Source of the DNA: Desertifilum tharense IPPAS B-1220
GTDB taxonomy: Bacteria > Cyanobacteriota > Cyanobacteriia > Cyanobacteriales > Desertifilaceae
Direction: 5' to 3'
Length of the DNA: 61,134 nt
Assembly (NCBI RefSeq): GCF_001746915.1
Contig: NZ_MJGC01000064.1
Coordinates: forward strand, 1-61,134
Shown: one piece after another, positions 8,552 to 17,711 of the stretch
Numbering within the stretch: position 1 is the first letter of the stretch
How the letters are laid out: every line of letters begins with the position of its first letter
Position numbers and translations under genes: made by a program
The notes under the pieces: generated by a model
The model's database searches: none
Told to the model about the DNA's origin: nothing
Seen by the model: only the letters and a program-made list of their open reading frames with translations

Positions 8552-10810
8552 ATGACTGGACTGGAACCTGTAATTTACACTGCTGCGACTCAGGCTTTGA
8601 CTAGACTTGTAGTTGAAACCCTTGGGAAGAAAAGTGGAGGTAAGTTTTTAGGTATTTTTAGCAATTTAAGTGATGCCGCTAAACTAGCAATTGACAATGC
8701 GTCTAAAAAATACATCCAAAATTATACTGAGCGTCACGGAGTTCTGAAGGTTTTGGGAATGAAAGAAGCCGTAGATTTAGAGTCCATTTATACTAGCGTA
8801 CAGCTTTTAGATGAACAAGAGATTTGTAATTTTGAGACGGTTGAAGCTTTAGAACAAGCTTTTCGTAAAAGTCAAAGGCGCAGGTTTCAAACTGAAAAGT
8901 CTGGAAAGAAAACAGGAATTGAGATTGCTAACCAACATCAATATCTCATGGTTCTGGGGAGTCCTGGCGCAGGAAAATCAACTTTTTTACGAAAAATGGG
9001 TTTAGAAGCCCTTAAAAGTCAAAAAGGGCAACTCAAACATCAATGTATTCCTGTCTTTATTGAACTCAAGAGATTTACTGGTAATGAAATTAATATAAAG
9101 CAAGAAATTGCTCAAGAGTTTGACATCTGCGGGTTTCCTTCAGCAGAAAAATTTACAAATCAGGCTTTAGAACAAGGTAAGCTGCTGATTTTACTAGATG
9201 GTTTGGATGAGGTTCCCACCCAGAATTTAAATCAGATCGTTAATCAAATTCAAGATTTTGTCGATCGGTATCAAAAGAATCGATTTATTGCTTCCTGTCG
9301 GGTTGCTGCCTATCGTAGCAGCTTTCGCCGCTTTCGAGATGTGGTGATGGCAGATTTTGATGATACTCAAATTCAGCAGTTTATTAATAATTGGTTTCAG
9401 TCTGATGTAGATCGACAAACAGGCACAGCAAAGAAATGCTGGAAAACCTTACAAAAACCCGAAAATACCTCGGCAAAAGAGCTAGCTTATACACCATTAT
9501 TACTGACGTTCCTTTGTTTGGTTTATAACAGAGCGCAAAGTTTTCCGGACAATCGTAGTATTCTTTACCGAAAAGCATTAAGAATTTTATTAGAGGAATG
9601 GGCGGCAGAGAAACGTATTGTTCAAGATGAGATTTATCAAGGACTGCACACAGAACTTGAAGAGATTTTATTGTCTGAAGTTGCCTATAGTGGCTTCAAG
9701 ACAAATCGATTATTTTTCTCTCAAAGAGAGATTGTTGAGCAAATCAAAACGTTTCTATCTGGAAATTTGAATGCACCCCAACATTTAGATGGAAAAGCCG
9801 TTTTGAATGCAATCACTGTTCAACAGGGGGTATTAGTTGAACGCGCCGAGAATATTTACTCATTTTCGCATTTAACGCTTCAGGAATATCTAACGGCTCA
9901 ATATATTGACGATCGGCGTTTGATTCAACAGCTGGTTACTGAGCATCTCACCGATCAACGTTGGAAAGAAGTCTTTTTACTGGTGGCTGGGTTAATGCGG
10001 GGAGGAGCAGATGAGTTGTTATTGTTGATGGAACAACAAGCGCAACAGTATACCAAGAATCCCAAATTACAAGCTTTGTTAAACTGGGCAGATCGAGCAA
10101 CGGCTGGCTCAAAAAGTTATTTGAAAGGAGTAGCTAAAAGAGCGATCGCTAACGCATACACTTACGCTAATACCTACGCTAACGTTATTGTCAATGCCAT
10201 CACCTACACAAACCTTAACGTTATCGCCAACGATAATGCTGATGGCAACATGATTGCCTTCCGTAAGGGGTTCAACAAGGGCTACACAATCGCTAAGGCT
10301 AATACCAACCTCATTTTTTACCACAACACCATAGCTATTGCCACGATACACGCCCCCAACTACAGTAGGATATATTTGCTTACTAGTGCCTACGCTAATG
10401 CCTACGCTAACGTCCATACCAATGCCTATGCTATCGCTATCAATTCCTTCCTCAACATTGTTCAAAAGCTAGAAAAATTACCACCCGTTTTCACTAAGGT
10501 CAATTTTCCAGTTTTAACGACTAGATTGAAAACCTTAAAAGCAAAAATACCAGACGACACCCAACCCCAAGAAGTGCATTCACAATTTGCCAAGCGTCTG
10601 ATTGAAATCTGGCTTCAAGCTTTCCACTTGACACCAGAACTGATCGATTTTTCTCCAGAGGAGCTAGAGGAAATTGATAATACCTATTTCTACATCAATT
10701 ACCTAATTATTCAGTGCAAACAGGCCGCCGTGCGAGTCTCGCCCCAAACCTGGGAGGGTATTGAGGAGCGGATGTTGAAAGTGCCAGAACTACCAAACCC
10801 GGAACTTTAA
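8552..10810 (+). CDS. NACHT-domain NTPase with Ala/Tyr/Asn repeat tract
   Basis: This 752-residue STAND-type ATPase has an N-terminal helical region (1-125) and a NACHT core with Walker A GSPGAGKST (136-144), Walker B LLILLDGLDE (211-220) and an arginine-containing sensor segment (FIASCRVAAY, 245-254). A helical region to about 525 ends in the SHLTLQEYLTAQYI motif typical of cyanobacterial NACHT proteins. Residues about 530-632 form a low-complexity tract with an A-x-A-N/Y-A-N pattern built from 12-bp DNA units. A non-repetitive C-terminal domain (about 640-752, PEELEEIDNTYFYINY) follows. Bacterial NACHT proteins are often antiphage sensors, but no separate effector is visible here. A strong terminator follows. 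Confidence 0.88.
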   Translation: MTGLEPVIYTAATQALTRLVVETLGKKSGGKFLGIFSNLSDAAKLAIDNASKKYIQNYTERHGVLKVLGMKEAVDLESIYTSVQLLDEQEICNFETVEALEQAFRKSQRRRFQTEKSGKKTGIEIANQHQYLMVLGSPGAGKSTFLRKMGLEALKSQKGQLKHQCIPVFIELKRFTGNEINIKQEIAQEFDICGFPSAEKFTNQALEQGKLLILLDGLDEVPTQNLNQIVNQIQDFVDRYQKNRFIASCRVAAYRSSFRRFRDVVMADFDDTQIQQFINNWFQSDVDRQTGTAKKCWKTLQKPENTSAKELAYTPLLLTFLCLVYNRAQSFPDNRSILYRKALRILLEEWAAEKRIVQDEIYQGLHTELEEILLSEVAYSGFKTNRLFFSQREIVEQIKTFLSGNLNAPQHLDGKAVLNAITVQQGVLVERAENIYSFSHLTLQEYLTAQYIDDRRLIQQLVTEHLTDQRWKEVFLLVAGLMRGGADELLLLMEQQAQQYTKNPKLQALLNWADRATAGSKSYLKGVAKRAIANAYTYANTYANVIVNAITYTNLNVIANDNADGNMIAFRKGFNKGYTIAKANTNLIFYHNTIAIATIHAPNYSRIYLLTSAYANAYANVHTNAYAIAINSFLNIVQKLEKLPPVFTKVNFPVLTTRLKTLKAKIPDDTQPQEVHSQFAKRLIEIWLQAFHLTPELIDFSPEELEEIDNTYFYINYLIIQCKQAAVRVSPQTWEGIEERMLKVPELPNPEL
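10140..10448 (+). repeat. degenerate 12-bp coding repeat inside the NACHT gene
   Basis: Units of the type TACGCTAAYGCC recur clearly at both ends of the tract, about 10145-10200 and 10385-10440, and more degenerately between. They encode alternating Ala, Tyr, Asn and Thr. The opposite strand also stays open across the tract, an expected by-product of the repeat. Confidence 0.8.
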
Positions 10811-10892
10811 CTTTTGTAGCTGGCGCTTATGCATAACTGGGGACTAGCAAACCTAAAGATTAACAATAGTCGGGTCACACAGTTTTATCTCT

Positions 10893-10926
10893 CCCTCATC
10901 TTCGCATATCAGGATGAGGGATTTTT
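10893..10926 (+). terminator. rho-independent terminator of the NACHT gene
   Basis: CCCTCATC (10893-10900) pairs with GATGAGGG (10913-10920) across a 12-nt loop and is followed by ATTTTT. It lies between the convergent NACHT and TPR genes. Confidence 0.85.
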
Positions 10927-10933
10927 ATTGAGT

Positions 10934-11812
10934 TTAGGGGACTTGCAGGCGACCGTCTAACCCTTTGGAATAATAGTCTGTGATATCAAAATAGACGACT
11001 TGGCGGCGACCGTCAGCTAGTTGCAGATCCATGCGGTTGTATTGGCGATCGCTCTGATTCAACATCGACTGCTCGGCGAGTCTCCAATCTCGATCCGGTC
11101 TGCCGAAATGCTCGATTAAATAATGATACTGCGCCGGAACCCCTAATGCTTGATTGGAAGCCCCTTTGATAATGACAGCATTTTCTGGGCGATCGCCCGA
11201 TCCGCCTTCAAAGGTAATCACATCTGCCACAATTAACGCTTGCGAAAGTCTACCCAATCCCCTCGCATTCCCTTGAGCAAAATATATCTCCTCTGCCTTC
11301 TGGAAGTCCTGTAAACCCCCTTGGCGGTTGTTCAACTCCATCCGAGACGTACCGCGAAAAGTATAGGCATCAGCGTGGCTGCTATCGCGCTCTAATGCCC
11401 GATTAAAGTCTGCTTCGGCCGCTTGATATTGCTTAAGTGCTAACTGCGCCAATCCCCGGACGATATACACTTCCGCATCATCGCCATCTAGCTCAATCGC
11501 TTCACTATAATCGGCGATCGCACCCTGCGGATCGTTGAGTTCCGATCTGACAATTCCCCGCAAAATATAAATATCTGCCATTGTCGGGTTAAGAGCGATC
11601 GCTTGATTGAGCGCATCTAAGGCGGCTTGGTTATTCCCTTCTTGATACTCTTCAACCGCTAGACGAATATAGCGTTCGGCATTCTCAGCTTGAGCGACAA
11701 TAGCAGGAGGGGTTTGAGCTTGCACCACAGGCACAGAACCTAACGCGATCGCGATCGCTCCTAACCCAACCAAAGGCATCGCGCTATAACTAAAGCGGGG
11801 AAAACGCAGCAT
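10934..11812 (-). CDS. exported tetratricopeptide repeat protein
   Basis: The product has 292 residues. An N-terminal hydrophobic segment (about 12-30) ending near VVQAQ looks like a Sec signal peptide with a signal peptidase I site, so the protein is probably periplasmic. About four TPR units follow at about 42-175 (NPTMADIYILRGIVRSEL, DGDDAEVYIVRGLAQLAL, DSSHADAYTFRGTSRMEL). The last 100 residues are not TPR and end in a beta-rich segment (RQVVYFDITDYYSKG). TPR proteins act as protein-binding scaffolds; the partner is not evident. The gene is convergent with the NACHT gene and divergent from the MFS gene. Confidence 0.82.
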   Translation of the reverse strand: MLRFPRFSYSAMPLVGLGAIAIALGSVPVVQAQTPPAIVAQAENAERYIRLAVEEYQEGNNQAALDALNQAIALNPTMADIYILRGIVRSELNDPQGAIADYSEAIELDGDDAEVYIVRGLAQLALKQYQAAEADFNRALERDSSHADAYTFRGTSRMELNNRQGGLQDFQKAEEIYFAQGNARGLGRLSQALIVADVITFEGGSGDRPENAVIIKGASNQALGVPAQYHYLIEHFGRPDRDWRLAEQSMLNQSDRQYNRMDLQLADGRRQVVYFDITDYYSKGLDGRLQVP

Positions 11813-11861
11813 AAGTCAGAAATCCTGTTGACTCATTTTCGATCTAGCTTAACGAGAAAGT

Positions 11862-12092
11862 AAGTGCTTCTCTAAGTGCTGAGTGCTGAGTAAGTTCCGA
11901 GTTCCGTAGCTTGCTTCCGCGCAGCAGTGTTCCGAGTGGGAATAAAGTGCTGAGTTCAAGGAGTTACAACTGCTGAGAAGTCTGGAAGTAATTAAAGTTA
12001 ACCCTGAATTCCCTTCTTCCCCAACCCCTAACTCCCAACTCCCAATTCCCTTCTTCCCCAACCCCCAACTCCCAACTCCCAATTCCCTTCTT
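11862..12092. repeat. composite repeat block upstream of the MFS gene, including core copy A
   Basis: The order is GTGCTGA heptamers, GTTCCGA heptamers, the conserved 74-nt core (11955-12028: TTCAAGGAG … GAAGTCTGGAAGTAATT … GTTAACCCTGAATTC … CCCCAACCCC), then ACTCCCA heptamers up to 8 nt before the MFS start codon. It fills almost the whole spacer between the TPR and MFS genes, so the promoter and ribosome-binding region of the MFS gene must lie in or beyond repeat DNA. Confidence 0.9.
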
Positions 12093-12100
12093 CTCCCTGC

Positions 12101-13381
12101 ATGACACCTTCTCCCAACGAACTTCCGCCAGTTACCGAGAATATTCCCTCTCCTGCGAGTGGTTTTCGCGCTTTATCTCACAATCGCTCATTTTTAGCGC
12201 TGTGGAGCGGGCAACTGGTTGCTCAGATTGGGGATAAAATCTTTTTTGTCTTGCTGATTAGCTTGCTGGAAATCTATCATGCGAATGCAGGCATGGCAAA
12301 CTCCATGCGATCGCTGGTGATGATTGCTTTTACCTTACCGGCTATTCTCTTCGGTTCGGCGGCGGGAATTTTTGTCGATCGGGTTCCCAAAAAGCGTATT
12401 TTAATTGGCGCTAATATAATACGGGCGATCTTCTTGATCCTGCTGGCCGTACTGCCCAAGCAATTTCTGATTTTACTGGGAATTACCTTTATCGTTTCCA
12501 CCGTCACTCAATTTTTTGCACCAGCCGAACAATCTGCGATCGCTCTTAGCGTACCTCGCGAAGGGCTAATGTCAGCCAATTCCCTGTTTACAGTCTCTAC
12601 AATGGGCGCTTTAATTGTCGGCATGGCCATCGGCGAACCGATCCTATCTTGGACTGAAACTTGGGGAGGCGTTATCGGAAAGCATTTAGTCGTTAGCGTT
12701 CTCTATTTCATCGCCGCCTTCATTCTCCTGGGGATGCGCGTCAAAGAACCTGCCATAGACCCTTCTCAGCTTGCCTTGCACCCGTTTAGCGACCTCAAAG
12801 CCGGATTTCGCTATCTGCAACAAAATCCCTTAGTGCGAAACGCAATGGTGCAACTCACCGTATTGTATTCCGTACTGGCTGCCCTCACCGTCCTCGCCAT
12901 CGATCTTGCCGCAGATATTGGCTTAAGACCGACTCAATTCGGCTTTTTGTTAGCCGCTTCTGGCGTAGGGATGCTGCTAGGTGCTGCTATTTTAGGCGGT
13001 TTTGGCGATCGCTTTTCCCACAAACCCGTCCCCTTGATTGGATTTCTCACCATCGCCTTCGCCTTGTGCTTATTTGCCTTCACCACGCAAATCTTCTTCG
13101 GTTTAGCCTTATCCGCCTTGCTAGGAATTGGCGGTGCTTTTGTCGTCATTCCCATGCAAACCCTGATTCAGTATTCCACCCCAGAAGCCATGCGCGGGAA
13201 AGTCTTTGGATTTTCCAATAATGCTGTGAATATTGCCTTAAGTTTACCGCTTGCGATCGCCGGCCCGTTAACCGATATTATTGGATTGCGCTTCGTATTG
13301 TGGGGAATGAGTCTAGGAGCCGCTTTTGCAGGACTTTGGGCTTGGGCAAACACGCGGCGCGTCTTAGAAAAAGTTATTTAA
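12101..13381 (+). CDS. MFS transporter, EntS/MFS_3-like exporter
   Basis: This is a 426-residue polytopic membrane protein with about 12 predicted helices. It begins with a short cytoplasmic tail and the NRSFLALWSGQLVAQIGDKIF segment typical of the MFS_3 branch, which includes the siderophore exporter EntS. The loop FVDRVPKKRILI between helices 2 and 3 and GDRFSHKPVP in the second half are the A-type MFS loop motifs. It probably exports a small molecule by proton antiport; the substrate is unknown. No Shine-Dalgarno sequence is present because the repeat block reaches to within 8 nt of the ATG. Confidence 0.85.
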   Translation: MTPSPNELPPVTENIPSPASGFRALSHNRSFLALWSGQLVAQIGDKIFFVLLISLLEIYHANAGMANSMRSLVMIAFTLPAILFGSAAGIFVDRVPKKRILIGANIIRAIFLILLAVLPKQFLILLGITFIVSTVTQFFAPAEQSAIALSVPREGLMSANSLFTVSTMGALIVGMAIGEPILSWTETWGGVIGKHLVVSVLYFIAAFILLGMRVKEPAIDPSQLALHPFSDLKAGFRYLQQNPLVRNAMVQLTVLYSVLAALTVLAIDLAADIGLRPTQFGFLLAASGVGMLLGAAILGGFGDRFSHKPVPLIGFLTIAFALCLFAFTTQIFFGLALSALLGIGGAFVVIPMQTLIQYSTPEAMRGKVFGFSNNAVNIALSLPLAIAGPLTDIIGLRFVLWGMSLGAAFAGLWAWANTRRVLEKVI

Positions 13382-13424
13382 TTAAGGAAATTCTGACTTT
13401 CCGTGGCCTCGCAGTAGTTGCCAA

Positions 13425-15350
13425 ATGGTTTTAAACTCTAAGATTAACCTAGATGGCATCATACAATACCAATCTCTAGATATATCCTCCAAGTCTATGA
13501 GCGAACTTTCCACCGCATCGCCCAAAATCACGGCTGCTACTCGCAGAACCGGATCTTACGCCCTAATTGACAGCCTTCAGCGTCATGGCGTCAAGCACAT
13601 CTTCGGTTATCCCGGCGGTGCTATTTTACCGATTTATGACGAACTTTATCGCGCCGAAGCCGCAGGTGGCGTTAAACATATTCTAGTCAGACACGAACAA
13701 GGCGCGTCCCATGCCGCCGATGCCTACTCGCGGGCAACTGGACAAGTGGGGGTGTGTTTTGGCACCTCTGGCCCCGGTGCCACTAACCTGGTAACGGGAA
13801 TTGCGACGGCGCAAATGGACTCAATTCCAATGGTGATTATCACCGGACAAGTCAGCCGCGCGGCCATTGGTACCGACGCCTTCCAAGAAACTGATATTTA
13901 TGGGATTACTCTCCCCATTGTCAAACATTCCTACGTTGTTCGCGATCCGAAGGACATGGCCCGCACTGTCGCCGAAGCCTTCCACATCGCCAGCACTGGA
14001 CGACCAGGCCCGGTGTTAATTGACGTGCCGAAAGACGTGGGTTTAGAAGAATTTGACTATCTCCCCGTTGAACCCGGTTCAGTCAAATTACCGGGATATC
14101 GCCCCACCGTGAAGGGCAACCCCCGCCAGATTAACCAAGCCATCTACTTGATGCAAGAAGCCGAACGTCCCTTACTCTACGTTGGCGGCGGCGCAATTTC
14201 GGCCAATGCTCACGCGGAAATTTTGGAACTGGCGGAAATGTTCCAAATGCCCGTAACCACAACCTTGATGGGGAAAGGGGTGTTTGATGAGTTGCACCCG
14301 CTGGCTGTGGGGATGTTGGGGATGCATGGCACCGCTTATGCTAACTTTGCGGTTAGCGAATGCGATTTGTTAATTGCTGTCGGCGCGCGGTTTGACGACC
14401 GAGTAACGGGTAAGCTGGATGAATTTGCCTCCCGCGCTAAGGTGATTCATATTGATATTGACCCGGCGGAAGTGGGTAAAAATCGCGCCCCCCAAGTTCC
14501 CATTGTGGGCGATGTCCGCCAAGTGTTAATGGACTTGCTGCGCCGCTGTCACGAACTGGGCATCAGTCGCAACTCAGAGCAAACCAAAGCTTGGTTAGAA
14601 CGGATTAACCGTTGGCGCGAAGATTATCCTTTAGAGGTTCCCCAATATCCCGATGCCATCTCTCCCCAAGAGGTGATTGTGGAGTTGGCTAACCAAGCGC
14701 CCAGCGCTTACTATACAACTGATGTCGGTCAGCACCAAATGTGGTCTGCCCAATTCCTGAAAAATGGCCCCCGTCGCTGGATTTCTAGCGCCGGTTTAGG
14801 GACGATGGGGTTTGGGATGCCTGCGGCGATGGGGGTTAAAGTGGCCCTACCCGATGAGCAAGTCATCTGTATTGCAGGCGATGCTAGCATCCAGATGAAT
14901 ATTCAAGAGTTGGGTACCCTGGCTCAGTATGGCATCAATGTGAAAACCGTCATTGTCAATAATGGCTGGCAAGGGATGGTGCGTCAGTGGCAGCAAACGT
15001 TCTATCAAGAGCGTTATTCTTCTTCCAATATGGAAGTAGGAATGCCCGATTTTGTGATGCTGGCACAAGCTTATGGGATTAAGGGAATTTGCGTGCGTTC
15101 TCGCAATGAGCTCAAAGATGCGATCGCACTCATGCTAGCTCACGATGGCCCGGTGCTGATGGATGTTCGCGTTAAACGTAACGAAAACTGCTATCCAATG
15201 GTAGCCCCCGGTAAGAGCAATTCTCAGATGATTGGTTTGCCAGAAAAGGCGAAACTCAACCAAACTGTAGAGTTAGTCTACTGTCCCACTTGCGGCGCGA
15301 AAAACGTCAACAGCAACAAGTTCTGTCCAGAATGCGGAACTAAACTCTAA
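13425..15350 (+). CDS. ilvB: acetolactate synthase large subunit with C-terminal zinc ribbon
   Basis: This ThDP enzyme condenses two pyruvates, or pyruvate and 2-oxobutyrate, at the first common step of branched-chain amino acid synthesis. It needs a small subunit that is not in this window. Visible are the N-terminal [14 protein letters not shown] with the catalytic Glu region (LVRHEQGA), the central FAD/DHAP-like domain, and the ThDP motif [14 protein letters not shown]. The frame encodes 641 residues. An in-frame ATG at 13497 (MSELST) would give 617 and may be the true start. The last 25 residues form a zinc ribbon, CPTC (Cys620, Cys623) and CPEC (Cys634, Cys637), not usual for bacterial IlvB. 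A repeat block begins 1 nt after the stop. Confidence 0.93.
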   Translation: MVLNSKINLDGIIQYQSLDISSKSMSELSTASPKITAATRRTGSYALIDSLQRHGVKHIFGYPGGAILPIYDELYRAEAAGGVKHILVRHEQGASHAADAYSRATGQVGVCFGTSGPGATNLVTGIATAQMDSIPMVIITGQVSRAAIGTDAFQETDIYGITLPIVKHSYVVRDPKDMARTVAEAFHIASTGRPGPVLIDVPKDVGLEEFDYLPVEPGSVKLPGYRPTVKGNPRQINQAIYLMQEAERPLLYVGGGAISANAHAEILELAEMFQMPVTTTLMGKGVFDELHPLAVGMLGMHGTAYANFAVSECDLLIAVGARFDDRVTGKLDEFASRAKVIHIDIDPAEVGKNRAPQVPIVGDVRQVLMDLLRRCHELGISRNSEQTKAWLERINRWREDYPLEVPQYPDAISPQEVIVELANQAPSAYYTTDVGQHQMWSAQFLKNGPRRWISSAGLGTMGFGMPAAMGVKVALPDEQVICIAGDASIQMNIQELGTLAQYGINVKTVIVNNGWQGMVRQWQQTFYQERYSSSNMEVGMPDFVMLAQAYGIKGICVRSRNELKDAIALMLAHDGPVLMDVRVKRNENCYPMVAPGKSNSQMIGLPEKAKLNQTVELVYCPTCGAKNVNSNKFCPECGTKL

Positions 15351-15351
15351 T

Positions 15352-15716
15352 CAGTGCTGAGTGCTGAGTGCTGAGTGCTTCTCTGAGTGCTGAGTGCTGA
15401 GTGCTGAGTGCTGAGTAGGGAGTTGGGGGTTGGGAATTAGGAGTTGGGGAGAGAAAGCAGAAAGTACCCCAAGTCATCTTTTCCATCCCCCATCCTTATA
15501 GGGAGTTGGGAGTTGGGAATTAGGGGTTGGGGAAGAAGGGAATTGGGAGTTGGGAATTAGGGGTTGGGGAAGAAGGGAATTCAGGGTTAACCCTAATTAC
15601 TTCCAGACTTCTGAGCAGTCGTAACTTTTTGAACTCAGCACTCTTTTCCCACTGGGAACTCGGAACTCTTTCCTCCCCATCCCCCCACCTCCCCACCTCC
15701 CCATCCCTCCACCCTC
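15352..15716. repeat. composite repeat block between ilvB and rsmD, including core copy B
   Basis: GTGCTGA heptamers start 1 nt after the ilvB stop. GGGAGTT heptamers follow, broken by unique sequence (about 15450-15500). Then come the conserved core in inverted orientation (15560-15633, containing GGGTTAACCC), CAGCACT and GGAACTC heptamers, and CCCCACCT units. The block ends 6 nt before rsmD. The 372-bp spacer holds no gene. Confidence 0.9.
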
Positions 15717-15722
15717 TGAAAG

Positions 15723-16268
15723 ATGCGAATCTACGGGAACCGTCAACTTAAAACATTACCTGGTTTAGAGACTCGACCGACGACGGGACGAGTGCGGGAG
15801 GCTGTGTTTAATATTTGGCAAAACCGGGTTGAGGGATGTCGGTGGTTGGATTTGTGTGCGGGGAATGGTTCAATGGGGGCTGAAGCGTTGTGTCGCGGCG
15901 CTGGCTTTGTGGTGGGAATTGAACAGAATGCTAAGGCTTGTGCGATTATTCGGCAAAATTGGGAAAAGGTCGCGAGTGTAGAGCAATTCCAGGTCATTAA
16001 GGGGAATGTGCTGTCTCGACTCCCTCAGCTAGCGGGACAAACGTTCGATTTCATCTATTTCGATCCGCCCTATGATAGTCCATTGTACCCGCCGGTGCTG
16101 AGTGCGATCGCGCAATTGGATCTCCTCTCGCCCGATGGAGAAATGGCGCTAGAACATCGCCCAGAACAAGAGAGTTTTGAGTTACCTTCAGGTTTAGAAA
16201 TTTGCCGTCAAAAGGTTTATGGCAATACCGCTTTAACGTTTATTCGTCGCTTAGAATCTGGGGTTTAG
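15723..16268 (+). CDS. rsmD: 16S rRNA (guanine(966)-N2)-methyltransferase
   Basis: This SAM-dependent Rossmann methyltransferase has 181 residues, matching the RsmD family, which modifies G966 of 16S rRNA. It begins with the family's RIYGNRQLKTLPG segment and has the SAM-binding motif LDLCAGNGSMGAEAL (about 41-55) and the catalytic DPPY (residues 114-117). Its last 29 bp overlap, tail to tail, the reverse-strand MscS gene, so transcripts of the two genes will be antisense at their ends. The leader is repeat DNA. Confidence 0.92.
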   Translation: MRIYGNRQLKTLPGLETRPTTGRVREAVFNIWQNRVEGCRWLDLCAGNGSMGAEALCRGAGFVVGIEQNAKACAIIRQNWEKVASVEQFQVIKGNVLSRLPQLAGQTFDFIYFDPPYDSPLYPPVLSAIAQLDLLSPDGEMALEHRPEQESFELPSGLEICRQKVYGNTALTFIRRLESGV

Positions 16269-17298
16269 CATTGCGATGATTTGTATTGGGCATATAAACA
16301 TTGTGGCTAGGATAGGGAATTTCTATCCCCACTTCGCGATAGCGGCGATGCAAGCGTTTAATAAATTGGTGTTTAGCTGCACGTTGTTCGAGAAATTCAT
16401 TGGCTCTAAAGACAACGACGAAGTTAATACTAAAATCTCCAAAGTTTTCATAGAAAATTACAGGATCGAAGTCTGCATAAAGTTGTGGATATTCTGCTTT
16501 CAATTCTCTAGCAACTTGTAGAGTCACTTCTTCTATTTGTTCGAGATCGCTTTGATAACTGACGCTAACATTAACCCGAACCCCAACGTCTTTTGCGGGT
16601 AAATGATAGTTCGTAAAAATAGCAGAAGCTAACTTGCTATTGGGAATCAGGACTAGATTATTTTGTAACTCCCGCACCACTGTATTTCGCCACGTAATAT
16701 CAATGACATATCCCTCTTGCCCAGTTTCAAGTTTAATATAATCTCCCGTTCTTACTTGTTGGGAAATAATTAAATACAATCCTGAAAATAGATTAGATAG
16801 GGTATCCTGAAACGCCAGCGCTACAGCTAAACCCCCAATTCCCAAAGTTGCGAGAATAGGAGTAATGGAAATTCCAATCGCTTGCAGGATGGTTAGAATT
16901 CCGAAAACTAAGATAATGATTTTGGTCAGATTCGCTAACAAAGAAGCCGAAACTCCAGGGGTTTTCTGACTCCAAATGCGAATAAAGCTAGAACCGAGTC
17001 TGGCAATAACTAGAGTAAAGAAATATAGAAAGGTGGCAATTAAGCCATTTTGTCCGATTAGAAATATCGGATTCGTAATAAATTGAGAGGTATGAAGGCT
17101 AACTAAAGCCCCATAAAATCCAGCAATAATGAGCCAAATTTTAATAACCCCTTTAAGCGAGTTAACAAAAACTTCTGAATGGGGAATTTTGGGTTTTGAA
17201 AGTAAGGATTGCAGTTTTTGTAAGAAAATCTTCTCAAAAATCCAACCTGCAATAAACCCTCCCAGAATTGAAACAATCGGAATAATCCATGCTAGCAT
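16240..17298 (-). CDS. small-conductance mechanosensitive channel family protein (MscS)
   Basis: This 352-residue inner-membrane channel protein has about four N-terminal membrane helices. The last is the pore-lining helix with the Gly/Ala pattern ([18 protein letters not shown]), followed by the MscS beta domain ([22 protein letters not shown]) and an alpha/beta cytoplasmic cage domain. MscS proteins release solutes on hypo-osmotic shock. Cyanobacteria usually carry several. The end overlaps rsmD by 29 bp. The leader is a long repeat block. Confidence 0.9.
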   Translation of the reverse strand: MLAWIIPIVSILGGFIAGWIFEKIFLQKLQSLLSKPKIPHSEVFVNSLKGVIKIWLIIAGFYGALVSLHTSQFITNPIFLIGQNGLIATFLYFFTLVIARLGSSFIRIWSQKTPGVSASLLANLTKIIILVFGILTILQAIGISITPILATLGIGGLAVALAFQDTLSNLFSGLYLIISQQVRTGDYIKLETGQEGYVIDITWRNTVVRELQNNLVLIPNSKLASAIFTNYHLPAKDVGVRVNVSVSYQSDLEQIEEVTLQVARELKAEYPQLYADFDPVIFYENFGDFSINFVVVFRANEFLEQRAAKHQFIKRLHRRYREVGIEIPYPSHNVYMPNTNHRNAKPQILSDE

Positions 17299-17324
17299 TT
17301 GTGCGTTTTTCTCCAGTAATAAAG

Positions 17325-17711
17325 AGGGTGGGGGGATGGGGGGAAAGAAGGGAATTGGGAGTTGGGAGTTGGGGGTTGGGAAAGAAGGGAATTGGGAGTT
17401 GGGAGTTAGGGGTTGGGGAAGAAGGGAATTGGGAGTTGGGAGTTAGGGGTTGGGGAAGAAGGGAATTGGGAGTTAGGAGTTAGGGGTTGGGGAAGAAGGG
17501 AATTGGGAGTTAGGAGTTAGGGGTTGGGGAAGAGGGGAATTGGGAGTTAACCCTAATTACTTCCAGACTTCTCAGCAGTCGTAACTCCTTGAACTCGGAA
17601 CTCTTTTCCCCCCACCTCCCCATCTCCCCATCCCCCCACCCTCTTCCCCACTGGGAACTCGGAACTCGGAACTCGGAACTTACTCAGCACTCAGCACTTT
17701 GCACTCAGCAC
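17325..17711. repeat. composite repeat block between MscS and amidase genes, including core copy C
   Basis: At least five tandem copies of a roughly 37-nt super-unit (GGGAGTT heptamers, GGGGTTGGGGAAGAAGGGAATT-type linker) run from about 17335 to 17530. The inverted core (17521-17593) follows, then CCCCACCTCC, GGAACTC and CAGCACT heptamers. The final heptamers overlap the 3' end of the amidase gene and encode its last residues. Forward frames through the block are repeat artefacts. Confidence 0.92.

Noticed and set aside
10109..10465. reverse-strand frame of 118 codons inside the NACHT gene
   Set aside because: It is open only because the 12-bp coding repeat avoids stops on the opposite strand; the product has no family motif.
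8551..10810. NACHT gene as part of a multi-gene defence island
   Set aside because: Neighbours are an Hsp70-like ATPase and a TPR protein with their own spacers; no known defence genes are linked.
15352..15420. tandem heptamers as a possible CRISPR array
   Set aside because: Units are contiguous 7-mers without unique spacers, and no cas genes are present.
17289..17483. forward frames rich in Gly-Lys-Lys-Gly-Ile-Gly-Ser-Trp
   Set aside because: They are translations of GGGAGTT heptamers in a spacer, repeated in several other blocks.
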